The position numbers and the translations under genes are program-made. Shown here one piece after another: positions 54,039 to 63,540 of a DNA stretch of 64,000 nt. The stretch is from positions 62,001 to 126,000 of the forward strand of contig NZ_JADKCX010000001.1 of the NCBI RefSeq assembly GCF_016718685.1, read 5' to 3'. Below the pieces are notes generated by a model. That model was not told the DNA's origin. It did no database searches and saw only the letters and a program-made list of their open reading frames with translations. Positions within the stretch are counted from its first letter, which is position 1. The number at the start of each line of letters is the position of its first letter. The DNA is from Haliscomenobacter sp. Its GTDB lineage: Bacteria > Bacteroidota > Bacteroidia > Chitinophagales > Saprospiraceae.

Positions 54039-56483
54039 TTAAGCCAGCGCTTTTAATTCGTCTTGTACCAATTTGAGGCCATGTACTACGGCCTTTTCAA
54101 AAGCAGCAAAATCGCGAGCCAAGTCCGTGGGGTTGAAATCCGCTTTGGCCCTTTCGAGTAAGGTGGCGTGGGCACTTAGTTCGCCCAGTCCGACCATTTG
54201 AAAAGAGGGTTTTATTTTGTGGGCTTTGGCGGCAAAATCTTTCCATTGCTCGGCTTCCAGGAACGTACGCATTTGCGCCAATTCCAGGGGTATGGTTTGC
54301 ACGAAGATTTGAAAAATTTCCTGCATGTAATGGGTGTCGTTATCGTACAGCTCAGTTAATTCATGGCGATTGAGGGCCTTACCCAAGGTTGATGAATGAC
54401 TGTTGTGGTGGGAAAATCCAGGGAAAAATTTCCTTAAAGCATCCTGAAGCTGCTCGGGAGTAAAGGGTTTTGACAAATGATGGTTCATCCCGGCCTGTAG
54501 TGCTTTCTCTTTTTCATCCAACAATGCCGAGGCAGTCAACGCAATAATGGGCACATGTTGGTTTTGGTTTTTGGTGGCATGGCGCAAGCGCAATGTGGTT
54601 TCATAGCCATCCAAGATGGGCATTCGGATGTCCATCAAGATCAGGTCAAAGCGCTCTTTTTTCAAAAAATGGAGTGCGGTTTGGCCATCATCCGCTGCGG
54701 TATAACTCAAGCCCCATTTTTGCATCAGGTTTTCCAAATACCTGCGATTCATGGGGTTGTCTTCCACAATCAGTACATGCAGGCGACCTTTAGCACCATC
54801 AATCTGGAGTTCACCCGTTTCGGAAGGATGCAAGGTTGGCTCCACGGCTGGTTCGAAAGGCAGCAAAATGGTGAAGGTGGTTCCTACGCCGGGCGTGCTT
54901 TGTACATTGATGTTTCCTCCCAGCAATTCAACGAGTTGTTTGGTGATGGGCAAACCCAATCCGGTGCCATTCCGCTGAACCTTATTCGCTTTACCGGCTT
55001 GATTGAATCGTTCAAAAATAAAGGGCAAACGCTCCGGGGAAATGCCAATGCCGGTATCTTTTACGATAAATTCAATCCACTGTTGTTGGTCGATTAACTT
55101 CGCCTTCGCCGAGCAACAAATCGTGCCTTCTTCGGTGAATTTGAAGGCATTGTTCATGAGGTTGATCAAAATTTGATTGATGAAGGTGGAGTCACTGCGA
55201 AAACGCTGGGGAACGGAAGGGGAAACTTCACATTGAAATTGAATGGGGCGTTGAGACAAACGGAATTCAAAGGTTTTGCACATGGCTTTGGCCATTTCGA
55301 AAAAATCAAAATCCTCTAGCTGAGGCTCCATTTTGCCTTGCTCAATTTTGGAAATATCCAGTACATCGCTCACCAGGGCGTGCAATAAATCCGCCGAGTA
55401 CTTTAGCGTGTTGACGTACTCCTGTTGTTCTTCACTCAAGTAGGTATCGTAGAGCAGATTGGTCATCCCGACGATGGAGTTGATCGGGTTGCGGATTTCA
55501 TGACTTATGTTGGCCAAAAAGGCTTTCTCGGCATCTCTGGCTTGTTCCGCTTCCTGGCGCGCGCGTTCCAAATCCACCTGCAATATTTTTTGCTCGGTAA
55601 TGTCCAGATGAATGCCCAATGTGCCGACCAATGCCCCCTGGTCATTGTAGATCGGGGTATTGTTGATGAGGGTCCAAATGATGCTCCCATTTTTTTTACG
55701 CAGGGGAGCTTCCCAAATCACCGATTTTCCTTTCAAAAATTTGACTTCTTCTTGTTGTGCCCGGTCGAGAAATCCCTGGGGAGCAAACAGGGCTTTGGGG
55801 TCTTTTCCAACGAGGTCTTCCTCCAAATATCCAACCATTTCACAAAACCGGGGGTAGGCCCGGATGATTTTTGCTTCGGAATCGACCTCTAACAGGCCCA
55901 ATTCCATGTTCTCCATAATGCTCCGGTATTTTTCTTCACTTTTGCGCAAGCGTTCACCGGCAGTTCGCAAACTGGTAATGTCCCGGGCAATGGAATGGGC
56001 CTCAAAAAGTTTGTCGCCCTGGTACACGAAACTTACCTGTTGCCCTAGCCACATTTCCCGTTCCTCGGCATTTTTTACTGGAAATTCGAGGTAGCTGCTG
56101 GCGAGGCGGTTTTTTACCTGATCACGGTACTGCGTGCGAATGACCTCGGCATAATCTTCTCGAATCAGGGCTGAAAAATGTTTCCCCAACATCTCATCCA
56201 TCGCAAAGCCCAATAATTGGGCCGCAGCAGGGTTAATGTAGCGAAAAATGCCCTGATAATCGGAAATGAAGACAATGTCCTGGGCATTATTGACAATTTC
56301 CTGTACGTAATGCAATTCTTGTTTCAGGGCATCCACTGAAGACAGTTGAGTATGGAGGCTTTCATTTTGTTGACTGAGTTGGATGATCAATTGCTCTTTT
56401 TCCAATAGCAATGCCTCTGCGCGGAGCCGAGCATTCCTTTCTTCAAGTAATTGGTCTTTAACAGTGTTCGTGCTTTTCTCCAT
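54039..56483 (-). CDS. Hybrid sensor histidine kinase with PAS, REC and Hpt domains
   Basis: The 814-residue cytoplasmic protein starts with a coiled coil (about 1-55). Two PAS domains follow (IVFISDYQGIFRYINPAAAQLLGF and a second near 190-310 with the PAC text WTLINNTPIYNDQGALVGTLGIHLDITE). HisKA has FLANISHEIRNPINSIVGM, and HATPase has NLMNNAFKFTEEG and GTGLGLPITKQL. The receiver has Asp in LILMDIRMPILDGYETTLRLR, and a C-terminal Hpt domain has His in AAKAHKIKPSFQMVGLGEL. No transmembrane segment is seen. The start ATG at 56483 is preferred over a TTG eight codons upstream. The domain order predicts an internal phosphorelay to an unidentified output regulator. It follows a CHU_C-type secreted protein on the same strand. 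Confidence 0.94.
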   Translation of the reverse strand: MEKSTNTVKDQLLEERNARLRAEALLLEKEQLIIQLSQQNESLHTQLSSVDALKQELHYVQEIVNNAQDIVFISDYQGIFRYINPAAAQLLGFAMDEMLGKHFSALIREDYAEVIRTQYRDQVKNRLASSYLEFPVKNAEEREMWLGQQVSFVYQGDKLFEAHSIARDITSLRTAGERLRKSEEKYRSIMENMELGLLEVDSEAKIIRAYPRFCEMVGYLEEDLVGKDPKALFAPQGFLDRAQQEEVKFLKGKSVIWEAPLRKKNGSIIWTLINNTPIYNDQGALVGTLGIHLDITEQKILQVDLERARQEAEQARDAEKAFLANISHEIRNPINSIVGMTNLLYDTYLSEEQQEYVNTLKYSADLLHALVSDVLDISKIEQGKMEPQLEDFDFFEMAKAMCKTFEFRLSQRPIQFQCEVSPSVPQRFRSDSTFINQILINLMNNAFKFTEEGTICCSAKAKLIDQQQWIEFIVKDTGIGISPERLPFIFERFNQAGKANKVQRNGTGLGLPITKQLVELLGGNINVQSTPGVGTTFTILLPFEPAVEPTLHPSETGELQIDGAKGRLHVLIVEDNPMNRRYLENLMQKWGLSYTAADDGQTALHFLKKERFDLILMDIRMPILDGYETTLRLRHATKNQNQHVPIIALTASALLDEKEKALQAGMNHHLSKPFTPEQLQDALRKFFPGFSHHNSHSSTLGKALNRHELTELYDNDTHYMQEIFQIFVQTIPLELAQMRTFLEAEQWKDFAAKAHKIKPSFQMVGLGELSAHATLLERAKADFNPTDLARDFAAFEKAVVHGLKLVQDELKALA

Positions 56484-56541
56484 CCTTGCTGCACTCAATT
56501 TCCTCAAAAATAGTGAACTGAATTCACATTACAAAAAACAG

Positions 56542-58589
56542 TTAACGCAAAAGCATTACTTCACCGCTGCGGCTGGCCTTTTCTCCGTCCACAAACGCTA
56601 TATCGGCACGCCAAACGTAAAGACCCTGAGCAGCAAATTCTCCACGTGCTGTTCCGTCCCAGCGGGTCTCCCGACTATTGGGCAACCCATTTTGTATCCG
56701 AAAAAGCTCATTTCCCCAGCGGTCAAAAATGCTAAGTTGGACAATTCGGGCAATGCCCCGGTCACAGAAAAGGGTAAAATAATCGTTTTCACCATCATCG
56801 TTGGGTGAAAATGCGTTGGGGGCAAAAGTATTGTGCCGCAGGATGACGTCAAAAGTAACGGTCGTGGAATCGATACAACCTTTCAAACTGCTGGCGATCA
56901 ACTTGAAACTGCCACTGCGCAAGGGTTGTGCATATGGTTCGGCGCAATCAGTGCAGCTCAGTCCTGCGGAGGGCGACCAGCGGTAGCTACCTATGGCTTG
57001 ATTGGCTCGTGGCATAAGTTGCAGGCTATCAAATTGTTTAAGGCTCATGTTTCCCAGTTCGACAAGTTCAAAAGATTCTGGATTCCGAAGGGTTACTGAT
57101 CGGGTCAGTTTACAAGCCGGACTGGCTTGTACCGTAGCCTGGTAAGTACCTGCAGCAAGACCCTGAATATGGATTCAGGCTGAAAATCTTTGCCGTTCAA
57201 GGTATATACCAGGGGGCGGTTGACGCCGCTTACATTCGTGATGGCAATCATACCATCTTTGCCATTGGCGCAATTGGGGTCGGTTCCGCTCATGGTTCCG
57301 TTCAGCTCACGGGCTTTAATGTCGATGGAATGGGCCGCAGGGCAACCGTGGACGGAAGTGACGGACACTCCAAATTTGCCAGGGGCTTCAATGCTGATAG
57401 AGGAATTCGTCGCTCCATTAGACCAGCGGTACTGCGCAAAATTGCCCGCATCGAGCACCGAAAAATTCTCTGGGCAGATGATGCTGTCGCCTTTGATTCG
57501 GAATCCACTTAAGTCTTCCATCATGATGTGATGGGTAAGGATGCTGTCACAGCCTTGTGGGGTTTTGAGCACGATGTCAAAATAGCCCGTGTCGCGATAT
57601 TCCTTTCCAAGGATGGTGACGCTGCCTCCCGGACAAATAAAAATTTCTTTTGGACGGGGGGCTTTTTTTATTTCCAAGACCGTAGAATAGGAAAAATAAT
57701 TGCAGGAGGGATTGTTCAGTTGGGTAGCGCTGGCTGCCGCTGCCAAACGGAAAGTTTGCCCTGAACGAGGTTGTACAATATCAATACTCAGTTTGTTGGC
57801 TCCCACGATGGGGTTCCAAATTTTACCTTGGTCATCACTGCTTTGCCATTGGTAAGCCAGAGAATTGGGATCGTTGATCTCGATTACCGGGGTCAATTTA
57901 AAGAGGTCGCTGGCGCAAATGAGGCTGGTATCCGGCATCTTGATGTTGGGCCCACAAGGGAAAAACGAGATGTTATCCAAACCCAGGTCATTGCCTAGCC
58001 CTCCCGGAGCATTGTTGCGGAGCGAAAGGATGATGCGCGTTGCGTTGGCAGGCGTGGTGAAGGAAAAGCCATAGGTGTGCCATTGGCCGTCCTGTACCAC
58101 TTCTCCACTGCTGTACTGTTCTTTGCCATCTACTAAAAAAGACAGGTTGGGCTTGATGTAAGTGGTGAAGCTGGGCAGCATCAGGTTGATGATGTCTGCC
58201 GAGAATTGATAAGTCGTATTGCCACATACCGTCACCGTATCCTGATAAAACAAACCCGGCTGAAAACTGGCATTGACTACCATAAAATAACCATTGGGGT
58301 CGTTGCTGCGGTCTTTGGTTTTGACCCAGGAGGAAGCCGAAAATGATCCCCAACTGGTATTGCCGTTGGTAATGACGTAAAGCCCGTCGTTGGGTGGAGT
58401 AGAGGCACTGTAGCTATACCCCGGAGCAATGCCAGGGTTGGGCGCGACATTGGGGAACCCGCTGCCAAAGTCTCCCCGACTGAAAATATTTGCCCCCAAA
58501 GAACCTTTACACAAACCTTGTGCATGACTGGAAATAGAGCCTAGGCTTAAAAGCACCAAGACAATTGCGATCTGAATTCTAACGTACAT
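56542..58589 (-). pseudogene. Secreted protein with CHU_C type B T9SS domain, one frameshift
   Basis: A signal peptide (MYVRIQIAIVLVLLSLGSISSHAQ) is followed by a carbohydrate-binding-like N-terminal domain (FPNVAPNPGIAPGYSYSAST, then FSADIINLMLPSFTTYIKP and GLGNDLGLDNISFFPCGP). Ig-like and PKD-like modules come next (SLAYQWQSSDDQGKIWNPIVG). A gliding-motility C-terminal domain ends the gene (APNAFSPNDDGENDYFTLFC, IFDRWGNELFRIQNGLPN, VMLLR). The single frameshift is near 57163-57172. With one base changed, SIQGLAAGTYQATVQASPAC links the two pieces (57105-58589 and 56542-57160). The intact product would be about 680 residues, exported by T9SS. Start chosen at 58589 for the signal peptide. Confidence 0.85.
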
Positions 58590-58797
58590 TTTGTTTTTGT
58601 TGTGATGCTTTAAACTGCGCTTGGAGAACCAAGATAGGCGGAACAATGGGTATTTTCAAAATGAAAAAAAATTATCCAGCTACTTGTCAGATATTTTGCA
58701 ACACGAAATGATCTTTTCTGTCGTTACAACTAAAACTTTATATTTTTACATTCGGATGACAATTCCATTAACTGATTACCTAACCTATTTTCAAAAT

Positions 58798-60741
58798 ATG
58801 AAATCACGAATCCTGTTTTTTGTCGTGGCCTTAATGGCTGCAGTGGGTTTACAAGCACAAACTCTACTATGTTCCCCTGAAAAGCCAGTTGCTGGCGAAA
58901 CCGTTACACTTTCCTATGACCAAACCAAAACGATACTCGTCAATGAAAAAGAATTAAAAGTTACTGCCTTGTTGCTAAACAACAACCCTAGCGGCGATCG
59001 CTTTCAAATCGAAGACGTAGAATTTACCGCAGAAAAAGGCGTATTGAAAGCAAAACTGAGCATTCCTGCCAATGTCAATGTCTTTTACATTGCCTTTGCC
59101 AATGAAGTAGACGGTGCAAAAGACAACAACAAAGGCCAAGGGTATGGTTTTGCGTTGTACCAGGCCGACCGAAAAAAATATTGCCCGGTGCCAAGGGCAA
59201 CATGGGCTTGGTCAAAGGTCGGTACGCGACTTTGGCCAACGTGGAACGCAGTCCAACTGAGGCATTTGCTTTGATTGTGGAAGAATTTGAAGCCAATCCG
59301 TCATCGCGCAAAGATCCTGTACTGCTTTCTTTTTGTGCAGTAGAAGGAAAACGCAACAAGAATGAGGCGATGGTGGCTAAAGCCAAAAAAATGGCAGAGG
59401 CATTGGTTTTGGACAACAAAGCAAGCGAACAAGACCTATTCACCGCGTATCAAACATACAGGGTACTGGATGAAAAAAACTGCTTTGGCGCCTTTGACGG
59501 AAAAGATCAAAAAGAAATATCCTAAGGGACTTCTGGTGCGCAGCGAAAAAATAGAGGCGCTGAGCATGGAAAAAGACCTCAACAAAAAAGTAGCGCTGTA
59601 CGAGTCTTTGTCGGCTCTGCCTTTTACCGCTGCAGAAAAACCAGCTTTACAGGGGGTTATTTCCAGCTTGGCCAGCGGTTTTTTGATGAAAAAAGATTGG
59701 CCGAATTTTGAAAAATACCTCAGCCCTATTACCGACAAAATCAGAAAGGCATCTATGCTAAACAGTGCTGCCTGGAGCCTTTGTGGGGAAGGAATCGTCA
59801 AAGAAGTAAGCACCGCCGATGCAGTTTTGTCTGCCAAATATTCCAAACAGTCCATTGACTTGGTTAAGTCATTACAATCAGCAAAAAACCGCGCTGATGT
59901 CCCTTTCAATAGGAGTCTCAAACAAATGAAAGAGGATTCAAAGGCATATTTGGGAATGTTCTCAGACACTTATGCGGTGTCTTTGTACCGTACTGGCAAA
60001 TACGCCGAAGCACTGGAATATCAACAGGTTTACAACGAAACCCAAAAATTCAGCGATCCAGAAACCAACGAACGCTACTGCATCTACCTGGAAAAAGCCA
60101 AAGGGGGTAAGGAAGCCGAAGCCATGTTGGAAAAATTGATCACCAAAGGAGCCGCTTCAGAGGCCATGAAAACCCAGTTTGTACGCTTGTTCCAGGCCAA
60201 CAACAGCCCTGAAGCTGCCGCACAGCGCTACTTGAACAACCTGGAACTGGAAGCCAAAGCCAATAAAAAAGAGGAACTGCGCAAAAAGATGATCGACCGC
60301 GAAGCCCCTGATTTCAAACTCCGCAACCTCAGTGGGGAAGAAGTGGCCTTGAGCAGTTTGAAGGGCAAAGTGGTCATCCTCGATTTTTGGGCAACCTGGT
60401 GTGGTCCCTGCAAAGCCTCTTTCCCTGGGATGCAAAAATCGCTGGAGGCCAGTAAAGACCGCAGTGATGTGGTTTTCCTTTTCATCGATACCTGGGAAAA
60501 AGGCGACAACAAAGAAAAAGCTGCCGCTGAATTCATCGAAAAAAACCAATACAGTTTCAATGTCTTGATGGACAATGACGATAAAGTGGTAGGCAGTTAC
60601 AAAGTAGAGGGCATCCCTACCAAATTTATCGTAGGCAAAGATGGCCGCATCAAATTCATGAGCGTTGGGTTCAATGGAACCGAAACCCTCATTGAAGAAG
60701 TAGCTGCCATGATCGACCTGGCTAGCGAGGCCAAGCCCTAG
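58798..60741 (+). pseudogene. TlpA-like thioredoxin-domain protein, two compensating frameshifts
   Basis: The joined protein is 647 residues with a signal peptide (MKSRILFFVVALMAAVGLQAQ). A beta-sandwich DUF4369-like or Ig-like domain (about 22-130) and a long helical repeat region with TPR-like text follow (YEALEYQQVYNE-like, 380-480). A C-terminal TlpA/thioredoxin domain (about 500-640) holds the redox pair in DFWATWCGPCKASFPGMQ and the cis-Pro in KVEGIPTKFIVGKDG. The frame is lost at the A7 run 59172-59178 (one A short: DRKKILPGAKGNMGLVKG when repaired) and regained near 59499 (one G extra: FDEKIKKKYPKG). It would act in the periplasm as a thiol-disulphide enzyme. Pieces are 58798-59178, 59179-59500 and 59501-60741. 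Confidence 0.85.
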
Positions 60742-60743
60742 TA

Positions 60744-60808
60744 GTGGCGCCCCTGCGTGGGCGCCATCCTTAACAAAAATAAAAAGGGCGCCCACACAGG
60801 GGCGCCAC
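60744..60808. terminator. GC-rich hairpin after the TlpA-like gene
   Basis: GTGGCGCCCCTGCGTGGGCG (60744-60763) pairs with the complement at 60787-60808, with one mismatch over 22 bases and a loop of about 21 bases. The rest of the gap to the next gene (60809-61038) shows no coding sequence. Confidence 0.75.
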
Positions 60809-61038
60809 AACAATACAAGTATTTATTCCAACGTTTTGCTTGTGCATTTGTGGAACACAACGAAAACCATTATCTTACTCCAGAAAAGAGCCAGTAATGT
60901 TAAACTTTTACATTACTTAAATTTTTCAGCGCTTTGAGCATTACAGTTATTGGGAGAGTTGCGTATACTTGCAGCACAATTTCAAGAAATTCATATTTGT
61001 TTTTCACTCAAAACCGATTATCAACCCTCGCTATCTAT

Positions 61039-62091
61039 ATGAAAAACTGGAAATCAATACTTGCGCTGTGTCTGCTGATCTGGGGGGCAACCAAATTGCA
61101 GGCGCAGGACATTCACTTTTCGCAGTTCTACATGTCGCCGTTAAACCTCAATCCGGCAATGACTGGCGTCATGAACTGTAACGTACGCATCGCAGCCAAC
61201 TACCGCAACCAGTGGGCTAGTGTACTCCGTTCCAATTCTTTCCGCACTTATTCCGTGTCTTATGACCAACGGATTCCCGTAGGCCGTTACGACTATTTCG
61301 GGATAGGGGGGACTTTTTGGGGCGACCGCGCGGGGGAAGCCAACTTTGCAACGCTTACGGGTAAACTCTCCGGCTCGTACTCCAAACAGATCAGTGGTGG
61401 CCGCAAAAAAGCAGGTTACCTGGTTGTGGGAGCAGAAGCAGGCCTGGCTCAACGCAGCCTCGACTTCTTAAACTTGCGCTGGGGAACCCAGCACGACGGC
61501 GAAGGTGGTTTTGATCCAACGCTCCCTTCACAGGAAGACGGCTTCAATCGCGACAACTTCCTTTTTGCGGATATGGCCGCAGGGCTTTTGTACTTCCACC
61601 GCAACGGCAACAAAAACGTCTACATTGGTGGGGCATTCCACCACCTCAATCGGGCCAATCAGTCTTTCGATAGTGCAGCGGAAGACCTGATTTTCAGCCG
61701 ATTCACGGTACATGCGGGGGGGGAGTTCCCTACTTCTAGTGGCAAAATGGGCATTTTACCTGGCTTCATCGTGATGCGCCAGGGACCATCGTTCCAAGTC
61801 AATGCCGGTGCGAGCTTGCGCTTTATGCTGGATCAATCCAAAGACAGTTACCAGGCTTTCCAATTGGGTTTGTGGGGACGGGTTGCCAACAAACTGGAGC
61901 AAGGTTACCTTACCGATGCCATCATTGCGTCTACACGGTTTGATTTCAACGACCTGAGTCTTGGATTCAGTTATGACATCAACGTGTCTCAATTGAAACC
62001 AGCGTCCAATTCGCAGGGTTCTTTTGAATTTAGTTTGATTTACAAAATTTGTGGTTTGGAACGCCGTGGGGTATATTGCCCGAACTTCTGA
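61039..62091 (+). CDS. PorP/SprF-family type IX secretion outer-membrane protein
   Basis: The 350-residue protein has a signal peptide (MKNWKSILALCLLIWGATKLQAQ). The PorP/SprF signature at the mature N-terminus is DIHFSQFYMSPLNLNPAMTG, followed by RIAANYRNQWASVL. About 12 to 14 predicted beta-strands lead to a C-terminal FEFSLIYKIC region. Members form outer-membrane barrels that pair with T9SS cargo bearing type B (CHU_C) domains, as SprF does for SprB. Two genes with CHU_C domains lie within 15 kb (46350 and 56542), so a functional link is likely but not shown. The start at 61039 is set by the signal peptide. The gene is intact and followed by a strong terminator. Confidence 0.93.
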   Translation: MKNWKSILALCLLIWGATKLQAQDIHFSQFYMSPLNLNPAMTGVMNCNVRIAANYRNQWASVLRSNSFRTYSVSYDQRIPVGRYDYFGIGGTFWGDRAGEANFATLTGKLSGSYSKQISGGRKKAGYLVVGAEAGLAQRSLDFLNLRWGTQHDGEGGFDPTLPSQEDGFNRDNFLFADMAAGLLYFHRNGNKNVYIGGAFHHLNRANQSFDSAAEDLIFSRFTVHAGGEFPTSSGKMGILPGFIVMRQGPSFQVNAGASLRFMLDQSKDSYQAFQLGLWGRVANKLEQGYLTDAIIASTRFDFNDLSLGFSYDINVSQLKPASNSQGSFEFSLIYKICGLERRGVYCPNF

Positions 62092-62109
62092 TACCACATT
62101 GTATACGAT

Positions 62110-62156
62110 AAAAAAGGCCTTCTGGTACCAAAAATGTTTCCAGAAGGCCTTTTTTT
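62110..62156. terminator. Rho-independent terminator after the PorP/SprF gene
   Basis: AAAAAAGGCCTTCTGG pairs perfectly with CCAGAAGGCCTTTTTT around a 15-base loop. It ends in a T7 run on the plus strand. Confidence 0.9.
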
Positions 62157-62335
62157 GTGACGGATTCTCTCCTTTCCCGCGTACTTCTGGATCATCCATG
62201 CGCTGCATTTACCATTTTCTTTGTAACTTGCAGCGTTGATTTTATGACCGATTATTAGAACGCTTTCGAAATACTGGTTTCGATTTTGAATCGTTTCAAA
62301 GGTCACAATCATTCGTAAACCAAAATTCGAACACA

Positions 62336-62788
62336 ATGTTTGGCAGTAAAGATTCCAACACCAAGCCACGCAATGGATCTGTTGCTCCGGTCAATCCCAA
62401 TTCCTTCAATAGCCTGGTGCAAGGTACCGTGGTCGAAGGGACGGTGCGCTCCGAAAGTGATATCCGGGTAGACGGCTTAATCAAAGGAAAGCTCTTCTGC
62501 GATGCCAAAGTGGTCATTGGCCCCACTGGCCAAATCGAAGGGGAAATCCGCTGTGCCAATGCCGTAGTGGAAGGTAAGTTTGAAGGAACAATCGTAGTGA
62601 CCGAATTGCTCAACGTCCGCGAAAATGCGGTAGTTGTCGGTGAAGTGACCACTGGAAAATTACTCGTACAATCTGGTGCCATCTTCAACGTAACTTGCAC
62701 CATGGGTGCTCAAACCGTACCCGCAGCAAAAAGCAGCGTTGCTGTGAAAAAAGAAGATGAAAAAGGAGTCAAAGCACCCAATAATTGA
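62336..62788 (+). CDS. Bactofilin
   Basis: The 150-residue protein has the bactofilin domain (about 22-120) with regular hydrophobic-beta repeats (GTVRSESDIRVDGLIKG, KVVIGPTGQIEGEIRC, NVRENAVVVGEVTTG), flanked by Pro/Ser-rich and Lys-rich tails. Bactofilins polymerise into cytoplasmic filaments without nucleotide and help shape cells or position proteins. No accessory peptidase gene is adjacent. The gene starts 180 bases after a terminator and overlaps the AtpZ gene by 32 bases at its 3' end, so translation may be coupled. The length is typical. The specific cellular role is unknown. Confidence 0.93.
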   Translation: MFGSKDSNTKPRNGSVAPVNPNSFNSLVQGTVVEGTVRSESDIRVDGLIKGKLFCDAKVVIGPTGQIEGEIRCANAVVEGKFEGTIVVTELLNVRENAVVVGEVTTGKLLVQSGAIFNVTCTMGAQTVPAAKSSVAVKKEDEKGVKAPNN

Positions 62789-63032
62789 TCAAAGTGATGC
62801 CTCAAAAAGGAAAGCCACACCCAATGTCTATCTTAAATATTCGGGTATGGCTTTCCAAATGGGGATCATCATTCTCCTTGGTGCCTTGTTGGGGCGCAAA
62901 CTTGATGCTTATTTTCAGAGCCCCAAACCCTGGTTTACAATGGTCTTCTCTTTGGTAGCCGTCGCAGCTGCCTTATACATCAGTCTCAAAGATTTTCTTT
63001 CCAGCGGAAACAACAATCAGCCGCACAAATGA
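62757..63032 (+). CDS. AtpZ/AtpI-family membrane protein
   Basis: The 91-residue protein has two transmembrane helices (about 28-46 and 59-77) with the AtpZ pattern GMAFQMGIIILLGALLGRKLD and PWFTMVFSLVAVAAALY. Members assist F1Fo ATP synthase assembly or supply magnesium to it, in the inner membrane. The start codon lies inside the bactofilin gene, with a 32-base overlap. A small membrane protein follows after 123 bases. In other Bacteroidota this gene precedes the ATP synthase genes (atpB onward), but in this window no ATP synthase subunit follows. Confidence 0.85.
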   Translation: MKKESKHPIIDQSDASKRKATPNVYLKYSGMAFQMGIIILLGALLGRKLDAYFQSPKPWFTMVFSLVAVAAALYISLKDFLSSGNNNQPHK

Positions 63033-63155
63033 CTTTTGTACTTCATCCAACTGTACTCATTCCTTAATTATGCATTACTTTTGTCGTTGAGTGGCTTTGA
63101 AAGCACACTGGGCACTTGAGCGTTTCAATTGCTCTACTCCTCAACTGCGAAACAA

Positions 63156-63536
63156 ATGAATCAATCCCGCTTTTTGTTGTATCTGGGTGCTGTGTCGGCC
63201 TGCACGGCAATCGGTTTGTTCTTGCTCAATCGTTTGCCGGGTTTTCAGGTTCACGCGTTCTTTGCGTGGGGTACGTTTGCTTTTTTTACGCTGTTTACCC
63301 TGTTGGCGTTTTGGTATGGACGAATGGCCTCACTGAGTGCCAATAAACATCAATTTACCAATGCCTTTATGGGATTGACCATGGCTAAAATGCTTTTTTC
63401 GCTGATGATCATCGTGGGGTATTTTTTCCTGGCCAAACCCACCGATAAGTTATTCATCGTGCCTTTTTTTGGTATTTATTTGATTTATACCGTTTTTGAA
63501 ACCGCCCTCTTGATGAAATTGGGCAGAACCCATTAA
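63156..63536 (+). CDS. Small four-helix membrane protein of unknown function
   Basis: The 126-residue protein has four hydrophobic segments (about 7-24, 33-53, 69-91 and 100-117) and charged short loops. The pattern and position after AtpZ recall the uncharacterised membrane proteins found before atpB in Bacteroidota (ATP synthase subunit I-like), but sequence identity cannot be confirmed here. The start MNQSRFLLYLGAVSA is preferred over an ATG nine codons upstream. The next gene starts 4 bases after its stop. Location inner membrane. Confidence 0.7.
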   Translation: MNQSRFLLYLGAVSACTAIGLFLLNRLPGFQVHAFFAWGTFAFFTLFTLLAFWYGRMASLSANKHQFTNAFMGLTMAKMLFSLMIIVGYFFLAKPTDKLFIVPFFGIYLIYTVFETALLMKLGRTH

Positions 63537-63540
63537 CACT

